NCBI GenBank assembly: GCA_019239895.1 | Contig: JAFAZH010000041.1 | Coordinates: 186,001-250,000, forward strand | Origin: Abditibacteriaceae bacterium | GTDB taxonomy: Bacteria > Armatimonadota > Abditibacteriia > Abditibacteriales > Abditibacteriaceae | Length of the DNA: 64,000 bases | Direction: 5' to 3' | In this document: one piece after another, positions 59,085 to 64,000 of the stretch | How positions within the stretch are numbered: position 1 is the stretch's first letter | Layout: each line of letters begins with the position of its first letter | The notes under the pieces: generated by a model | What the model saw: only the letters and a program-made list of their open reading frames with translations | What the model was told of the DNA's origin: nothing | Databases searched by the model: none | Translations under genes and position numbers: made by a program

Positions 59085-60077
59085 TTAGCTTTGTGTTCCC
59101 AACAAGCGCAAGAGTGTCGGCTCGATTTGCTGTTGAATAGTGGTGTTAGCGTAACCAAGCCAGGAAATCGGCGAATACACATCTAAAGACGCGTGTAACG
59201 GGCCGCCAGTTTCATCGGTGATAATCACGCCACATTCTCGCGCAATGAGTTCGGTACACATATCGTAGGGATGCGAGCAAAGGCGCGAAGAGCCGCCCCC
59301 GTGCAGGCGGGCATGGGCGAGGGGACGTAAGTCGCCATTAAAGCGATCCCGCCCAGTCATCAGTTCATAGATTTGACCACCGTTAGAAATGTATTGGTCA
59401 TCGAAGGTTTGGGGTTGGCCATCACCGGGTGGCCCTAACACTTCTAACATAAGCTGTTCTTCGAGTTCCGCTAACCAGCCTTTACTGCCGACAAAGAATT
59501 TGGCTAACATGGCATAGCCGCCTTCGACGGTTGTGGCCTGGGATGGGCGTGGTGTAAATTCACGCGTTTCTCCGGTCAGCAAATTTTGTGAAAAAGCGTG
59601 GGCACCCCCGCCTTTAACCGCCCAGAGAGTCTCGCCATAGAGGGCCTTAGAAGTGGGCAGCTCTGTCTGCATGGCGATTTCAATATGCGACAAATTGGTT
59701 GCATCGCCCAGGTTGGGAGCGATGCCCGTCAGCAGCCAGGCCGACCTTTTATCATACATGAGAGGACGGGTGCCATCTATCGGGTCGCAGATGAGGATGA
59801 ATTCGGCATCCTCGACACGTTGGCAACCACAGAGTTGGCGTCCATCGGGCAAGCCTTCGGCCACGAGCAGAAACGGTGTCTCTCGCCCCCACTCTTCGCA
59901 GTAGGGGAGCAATATTTCCTCGCCCTTGGTATCGAGGGCGTAAATTGTATCGCCCCCCTGCATCGCAGCTACTGCCGACATCTCTTCAAGGGCAGCGGTT
60001 TTGAGATGGGCATGTAGGTGGTCGCGCATGGCGAGGTGCAATGTGCGCAAGCGTGCTAAGAGTTGAGGAGAATCCAT
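59085..60077 (-). CDS. inositol-monophosphatase superfamily phosphatase
   Basis: The protein has 330 residues. The metal-binding motif DPIDGT is at 98-103 in ILICDPIDGTRPLMYD, with a likely ligand E74 in LVAEGLP. The second motif is altered: where the family has WD-x-A-A, this protein has SHPYDMCTELI. IITDETGGPL matches the GG end of the fold. It removes a phosphate from a sugar, inositol or nucleotide (PAP-type) substrate; the exact one is unclear. It is cytoplasmic. It is co-transcribed with the GT39-like gene, one base apart, so a sugar-phosphate role in glycan supply is inferred. Confidence 0.85.
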   Translation of the reverse strand: MDSPQLLARLRTLHLAMRDHLHAHLKTAALEEMSAVAAMQGGDTIYALDTKGEEILLPYCEEWGRETPFLLVAEGLPDGRQLCGCQRVEDAEFILICDPIDGTRPLMYDKRSAWLLTGIAPNLGDATNLSHIEIAMQTELPTSKALYGETLWAVKGGGAHAFSQNLLTGETREFTPRPSQATTVEGGYAMLAKFFVGSKGWLAELEEQLMLEVLGPPGDGQPQTFDDQYISNGGQIYELMTGRDRFNGDLRPLAHARLHGGGSSRLCSHPYDMCTELIARECGVIITDETGGPLHASLDVYSPISWLGYANTTIQQQIEPTLLRLLGTQS

Positions 60078-60281
60078 AAGATATAGATAAGCTAATGTGA
60101 TTAACGCCTGGAATTAGCATTACCAAGGGGATTATAGGAAGGCTTAGCGTTGCGGTCAAACGCGACAACACCGCTTCCTCATTGATGAATAGGCTCAAGA
60201 CGGCTAAAATAGACGCGGCTAGGGATGTAGGTCTCATCACTGGCTTGAGTCTTGCTTGAACTGCAATCTTAGACTATAGGC

Positions 60282-60419
60282 CAGCGAATGAATTCGCGGT
60301 AGGAGGGCCTTTGGCCAGCAGTCCGCGTAGGCGGACTGTATATTGAAATAGGATTCCTTGTAGCGCCCGCGCAGGCGGACGCCTAGCCGCAGGCTCCTCT
60401 GCCGTGAATTCATTCGCTG
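60282..60419. repeat. 138-bp composite inverted repeat
   Basis: Outer arms CAGCGAATGAATTCGCGG (60282-60299) and CCGTGAATTCATTCGCTG (60402-60419) pair with one mismatch. Inside lies the palindrome AGTCCGCGTAGGCGGACT at 60320-60337 and a second GC-rich stretch with GCGCAGGCGGAC. The inner palindrome is the same family as 1125-1142. The element fills most of the 372-base gap between the phosphatase and GH15 genes, leaving about 30 bases before the GH15 start. Confidence 0.87.
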
Positions 60420-60449
60420 ACAACTTAATATAAGGACAATTTATCTTTC

Positions 60450-62447
60450 ATGCCTGTTTATGTTCCGACTGCCATTATTGGCAACGACCAGACGTTATTG
60501 ACCCTGGGTCATGCTGCGGAAATCATGGGCTGGTTTTATCCGGCCAAAGATCACGCGCAAAATATCTATCAGTGTCTACCCTGTGTTTATACCAGCGTGC
60601 CCCATAGCGGCTATCTGTGCTGGACCTGGGACGATAAATGGCAGCGCCAGCAGCAATATGATGGTGATACCAACATCTGTGTGACTACCTTAACCTCTCA
60701 TGTTTTAGGGCTGCAACTTACTTTTACCGACTTAATGCCGGATGAAGGTGCCAGCCTGGTACGCCAGATTACCGTGCGCAATTTATCCCAATCGCATCAC
60801 CAGCTTGGCATGTTCCATTATGGTGACTGGAACATGGGTGGCATCCGGGTTGGCAATGCTCTGCGCTATGAACGCACCGATGGGGTGCTGCTGCAATCGC
60901 ACCGGGATGTGGCTGTGGTTATTGGCGGCGATGCCTTACAGGTCTGGCAATGTGGCAAAGCGGGCCTGGAATGGGGCAGCAACGCGTTGCGAGACTTAGA
61001 TGATGGTGCGCTTAATCATCAAGATTTAGAAATCGGCGATGTCAACTGGGCCTGTGGTTACTACCTCGACCTGCACCCGGACTCCAGCGACCATTGTCAT
61101 CTTATCTTTTCGATAGGGGGGGGCACTGAAGAAGCACTGGCGGCTTATCGTGCTTTAAAAGCCCAGAGTTTTGATGAATTGGTGCAGCGTCGCCAGAAGA
61201 TGGATAAAGCCTGGCTGCAACCAGGTTTAGAGGCTTTGCAGCAGGCTACGCAGGGCAAGAGTCAGGCGAACACCATCAATGGAACTGCATCACCCAACCT
61301 TATTCCTGAAGAATTGGTGGCAGCGTATAAACGTTCGCTGCTGGCTCTGCCATTGTTATGCGGTAAGGAAGGGGTGGCCCTCGCTGCGCCAGAATTTGAC
61401 CCTGAATTTATTTCGTGTGGTGGCTATGGTTATCTGTGGCCGCGCGATGGCGGCGAATATGTCAGCGGCTTAATGGATGCGGGTTATCCTCAGTTCTCCG
61501 CACTCTTTTTCGATTGGTGTGCCCGCCACCAGGATGCTTCCGGCCTCTGGCATCAGCGGTATTTCCTCAACGGTGAACCTGGCCCCAATTGGTGCCTGCC
61601 GCCCGATATGCTGCAAATTGACCAGGTCGGCGCGGTGCTGTGGGCTTTTGGCAAGTGGCTGGACGCCCTGCCCGACGGCGGCGCAGAGGCGCAGGCTAAA
61701 CCTGAATACCGTAACATGATTCGTAAAGCGGCGGACTACCTGATGTCGCGCCTGACGGAGAAAGGCGTCCACGGCAATGCCTTCGATACCTGGGAAACCT
61801 TTATCGGTTCCTTTACTTATTCCAATGCCGCCATCTATGCCGCTTTTGTGACAGCAGCCCGTGTATTGGAAGATGCTAAATATGACGCAGCCGCCAGGAG
61901 GGTCAAGGCTGGAGTCTTAAAGCATTTTGTGCGCGATGACTATCTAACGCGCGGCTTTCATGGTGGCGGTGAGCCTGACTTGACGGTTGATTCAGCTTCT
62001 TTAGGCGCGATTGACCCCTTCGGCTTGCTGGACTTGCGCGATGAGCATGACTTGCACCTGGCCGAAGGCACCTTACAGGCCATCACCCATCGTTTAGAAA
62101 CCGATTGGGAAGGCGGTCGTGCCATTCGCCGCTTCGAGGGCGATGCTTATGTGGGTGGCGTCCCGGCGTGTGTGAATACCCTGTGGATGGCCCGTTGCTG
62201 CTTAAAAGTGGCCGACCGCTTGCACGAATTAGGGCGAGCCGAAGATGCTGCCACATTAACCCAGCGGGCACAGGTTTATTTAACCACCGTGTTGCGCCGT
62301 GCCACCCCCACGGGTTTATTGCCAGAATTGATGCAAGGCCCAACGGGTCAGCGCTATTGGGCCGCACCGCACGGCTGGGCAATAGCGTCGTTTGTATCGG
62401 GTGTCCTAATGCTGGCGCGGCGGTTGAGCGTGGAGAAAAAGGATTGA
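60450..62447 (+). CDS. glycoside hydrolase family 15 (glucoamylase-like)
   Basis: The protein has 665 residues without a signal peptide. An N-terminal beta-sandwich (about 1-275) precedes an alpha/alpha-six barrel. In the barrel, the substrate-binding YLWPRDGGEYVSGLMDAG lies near 327-345, and the general acid is E449 in FDTWETFIGS. The base is probably E626 in LLPELMQ, matching the LPEQ position of bacterial GH15 with a leucine in place of glutamine. It cleaves alpha-glucan or trehalose-like substrates in the cytoplasm. It follows the composite inverted repeat. Its stop is five bases before the O-methyltransferase start, implying one transcript. Exact linkage specificity is undetermined. Confidence 0.9.
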   Translation: MPVYVPTAIIGNDQTLLTLGHAAEIMGWFYPAKDHAQNIYQCLPCVYTSVPHSGYLCWTWDDKWQRQQQYDGDTNICVTTLTSHVLGLQLTFTDLMPDEGASLVRQITVRNLSQSHHQLGMFHYGDWNMGGIRVGNALRYERTDGVLLQSHRDVAVVIGGDALQVWQCGKAGLEWGSNALRDLDDGALNHQDLEIGDVNWACGYYLDLHPDSSDHCHLIFSIGGGTEEALAAYRALKAQSFDELVQRRQKMDKAWLQPGLEALQQATQGKSQANTINGTASPNLIPEELVAAYKRSLLALPLLCGKEGVALAAPEFDPEFISCGGYGYLWPRDGGEYVSGLMDAGYPQFSALFFDWCARHQDASGLWHQRYFLNGEPGPNWCLPPDMLQIDQVGAVLWAFGKWLDALPDGGAEAQAKPEYRNMIRKAADYLMSRLTEKGVHGNAFDTWETFIGSFTYSNAAIYAAFVTAARVLEDAKYDAAARRVKAGVLKHFVRDDYLTRGFHGGGEPDLTVDSASLGAIDPFGLLDLRDEHDLHLAEGTLQAITHRLETDWEGGRAIRRFEGDAYVGGVPACVNTLWMARCCLKVADRLHELGRAEDAATLTQRAQVYLTTVLRRATPTGLLPELMQGPTGQRYWAAPHGWAIASFVSGVLMLARRLSVEKKD

Positions 62448-62452
62448 TTACT

Positions 62453-63112
62453 ATGAGCACGAAATACGTTGATTTGACCCCAGAAGTTTATGAGTATGTC
62501 TTGAAACAGCGCAGCGGCGCAGATGACCCGGTGTTACAAGAATTGCGCGATGAAACCACGCGCTTAGGCGGCATTAGCCAGATGCAAATCAGCGCGGAGC
62601 AGGGCAGCTTTATGACCCTTTTGGTGGCGGCTATTGGCACGCGTAAAGCTATCGAAGTCGGTACCTTCACTGGTTACAGCGCCATCTGCATTGCGCGTGG
62701 CCTGGCCGCAGGCGGCAAGTTGATTTGTTGCGACCAAAGCGACGAGTGGACTTCCATTGCCCGCCGCTACTGGCCGCGTGCTGGCGTCGAAGACAAAATC
62801 GAGTTGCGTCTTGGCCCGGCGCAAGAAACTCTGCGCCAGCTTGAGCCAGGGCTTGAATTTGACTTTGCCTTTATTGACGCCGATAAAAGTGGCTATGATG
62901 CCTATTACGAACTGATCCTGCCTCATGTGCGACCCAATGGCCTGATTATCTTTGACAACATGCTGCGTGGCGGCAAAGTCGCGGCCCCGAATCTCACGAA
63001 CCCCGACGAAATCGCCGTGGATGCCTTGAACCGTAAGTTGGCCGCTGACTCGCGGGTTGAGGCGGTTCTCTTGCCCATCACGGATGGCTTGCAAATTTGC
63101 CGTAAGAAATAG
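62453..63112 (+). CDS. class I SAM-dependent O-methyltransferase
   Basis: The ATG at 62453 is used; the longer frame back to 62105 overlaps the GH15 gene. AAGGA lies nine bases upstream. The 219-residue protein has motif I AIEVGTFTGYSAICIARGL at about 66-84, acidic residue in LICCDQSDEW, and motif with metal ligands FDFAFIDADKSGYDAYYELI and IIFDNMLRGG. This is the caffeoyl-CoA/catechol O-methyltransferase-like family, which methylates catechol hydroxyls using a divalent metal. It is cytoplasmic. The substrate is unknown, and the link to GH15 may be only positional. Confidence 0.93.
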   Translation: MSTKYVDLTPEVYEYVLKQRSGADDPVLQELRDETTRLGGISQMQISAEQGSFMTLLVAAIGTRKAIEVGTFTGYSAICIARGLAAGGKLICCDQSDEWTSIARRYWPRAGVEDKIELRLGPAQETLRQLEPGLEFDFAFIDADKSGYDAYYELILPHVRPNGLIIFDNMLRGGKVAAPNLTNPDEIAVDALNRKLAADSRVEAVLLPITDGLQICRKK

Positions 63113-63134
63113 GCGAATTAGTTAAACTAAAAGC

Positions 63135-64000
63135 ATGTCCTTAGCCGAAGCCACTCCTACAGTTACAGACCTCCACGCAGCACTGCACGACATCTTTGGC
63201 TTTAACGAATTTCGCGCGTTGCAAGAAGATGCCGTGCAAATGGCTTTAGCGCAACGCGATGTCCTGGTGGTCATGCCCACCGGGGCCGGTAAGTCCCTTT
63301 GTTTTCAGTTACCTGCGGCCATATCACCGGGGGTGACGATTGTGGTTTCTCCCCTCGTGGCTCTCATGCGCGATCAGGTGGAAGCGCTCAAGGCGCGCAC
63401 CGCTTTTAGTCGCCTGGGTTGCGCTTTTATTAACTCGTTGCAATCAATGGATGAGCAACGCTACCTCCTGGAAGAGTTGCGCGAGGGACGGCTGAAGCTG
63501 GTCTATATTGCGCCGGAACGGTTTCGCTCGCCAGCCTTTATGGACGTGTTACGGTCGGTGCCGGTGGCGCGTTTTGTGGTGGACGAAGCGCACTGTATCA
63601 GCGAGTGGGGCCATGATTTTCGGCCCGATTATCTTTCACTAAAACCGGTTATTGAGTCGCTGGGTAATCCGCCGCTTATGGCCGCGACTGCCACCGCCAC
63701 ACGGCGCGTGCAAGAATCTATTATTAAGAATCTGGGGATGCGTGAGCCGGAAGTCTTTGTGGGTGGCTTTAATCGCCCCAATCTTCACTTTGCGGTGCAT
63801 CGTTGTAAGAACGAGCAAGATCGTCAGGAACGCTTGGCGCGTGCCCTGCCTAAACTCGCGGCGATGGGCGGTAGTGGCCTCATCTATGTCGCAACGCGTA
63901 AGCAAGCCGATGAAATTGCGGCCCTGGCCTCGCGTGCCCTCGCTCCTGTGGGTCAAAAGGCCGGAGCCTATCACGCTGGTATGGATGCGAACTTGCGCAA
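63135..64000 (+). CDS. recQ: RecQ family ATP-dependent DNA helicase, N-terminal part
   Basis: The frame opens at ATG 63135 and leaves the window after 288 codons. It shows the RecQ DEAD-like core: motif 0 FGFNEFRALQEDAVQMAL and Walker A MPTGAGKSLCFQLPA (K53, S54). Motif Ia is VSPLVALMRDQVEAL, Walker B is VVDEAHCISEWGHDFRPDY (D150-H153), motif III is ATATA, and FNRPNLHFAV leads into the second RecA domain. It unwinds DNA in recombination and repair. No ribosome-binding site is obvious. The zinc-binding and HRDC regions lie beyond the window and cannot be checked. Confidence 0.95.
   Translation, partial: MSLAEATPTVTDLHAALHDIFGFNEFRALQEDAVQMALAQRDVLVVMPTGAGKSLCFQLPAAISPGVTIVVSPLVALMRDQVEALKARTAFSRLGCAFINSLQSMDEQRYLLEELREGRLKLVYIAPERFRSPAFMDVLRSVPVARFVVDEAHCISEWGHDFRPDYLSLKPVIESLGNPPLMAATATATRRVQESIIKNLGMREPEVFVGGFNRPNLHFAVHRCKNEQDRQERLARALPKLAAMGGSGLIYVATRKQADEIAALASRALAPVGQKAGAYHAGMDANLR

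Noticed and set aside
59084..59182. N-terminal extension of the GT39-like frame
   Set aside because: Lies within the phosphatase coding end; the GTG one base after that stop is a better start.
62105..62452. Long N-terminal extension of the O-methyltransferase frame
   Set aside because: Overlaps the end of the GH15 gene in another frame; the ATG at 62453 has a ribosome-binding site and family-typical length.

Overview
The window is a 64 kb bacterial chromosomal segment of moderate GC (I estimate a little over 50% by eye). It carries many large secreted glycoside hydrolases and esterases, phytanoyl-CoA-dioxygenase-like oxygenases, and a haem-CxxCH DUF1592-type protein paired with a Tat-exported DUF1552 protein. 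YfhO and GT-C-like membrane proteins and a chemosensory operon are also present. This mix fits a free-living, polysaccharide-degrading bacterium of the Armatimonadota / Planctomycetota-Verrucomicrobiota kind. Armatimonadota is my best guess, but no rRNA or strong marker is present to settle it. I see no phage, plasmid, transposase or CRISPR genes.

Layout. 1-11.3 kb: a carbohydrate block with a partial SMP-30 lactonase (-), SGNH hydrolase, a coiled-coil membrane protein with a DUF697 partner, GH43, two PhyH oxygenases flanking a 1770-residue GH2 protein, then tRNA-Ile(GAT). 11.5-21.4 kb: a minus-strand chemosensory operon in the order CheR-TPR, double CheW, MCP, CheA-CheW-REC, CheB, REC-PAS histidine kinase. 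21.7-30.2 kb: a secreted esterase, a PRC-barrel/glycine-zipper protein with four W-x10-W repeats, the DUF1592/DUF1552 pair and an AAA+ ATPase with a leader hairpin. 30.2-39.3 kb: an MFS transporter, RlmN, a heparinase II/III-like lyase and a GH106-like rhamnosidase. 39.4-44.8 kb: a small membrane protein, an ABC exporter pair, a degenerate HD-GYP protein, a metallo-hydrolase and a GNAT acetyltransferase. 44.9-54.4 kb: a polytopic membrane protein followed by three tandem YfhO paralogues. 54.4-60.1 kb: PadR, hemerythrin and chromate transporter, then a GT39-like glycosyltransferase with an IMPase-like phosphatase. 60.4-64 kb: a GH15 glucoamylase-like enzyme, an O-methyltransferase and the start of recQ.

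A recurring theme is the density of short dispersed repeats. Many intergenic gaps carry a different inverted-repeat family. Four heptanucleotide tandem tracts, each of five units (35 bp), occur in the window, and three of them lie inside coding sequence (cheB, rlmN and a membrane protein gene). Two copies of one hairpin family show paired, compensating base changes.

Gaps longer than 300 bp without a firm gene are 30240-30788 (a hairpin, a weak promoter candidate and a possible gene remnant) and 60078-60449 (a composite inverted repeat). The gap at 42189-42473 (285 bp) shows nothing I can name. Start codons were moved from the longest open frame where the upstream gene, a ribosome-binding site or family length argued for it. 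All functions are inferred from motifs read by eye.
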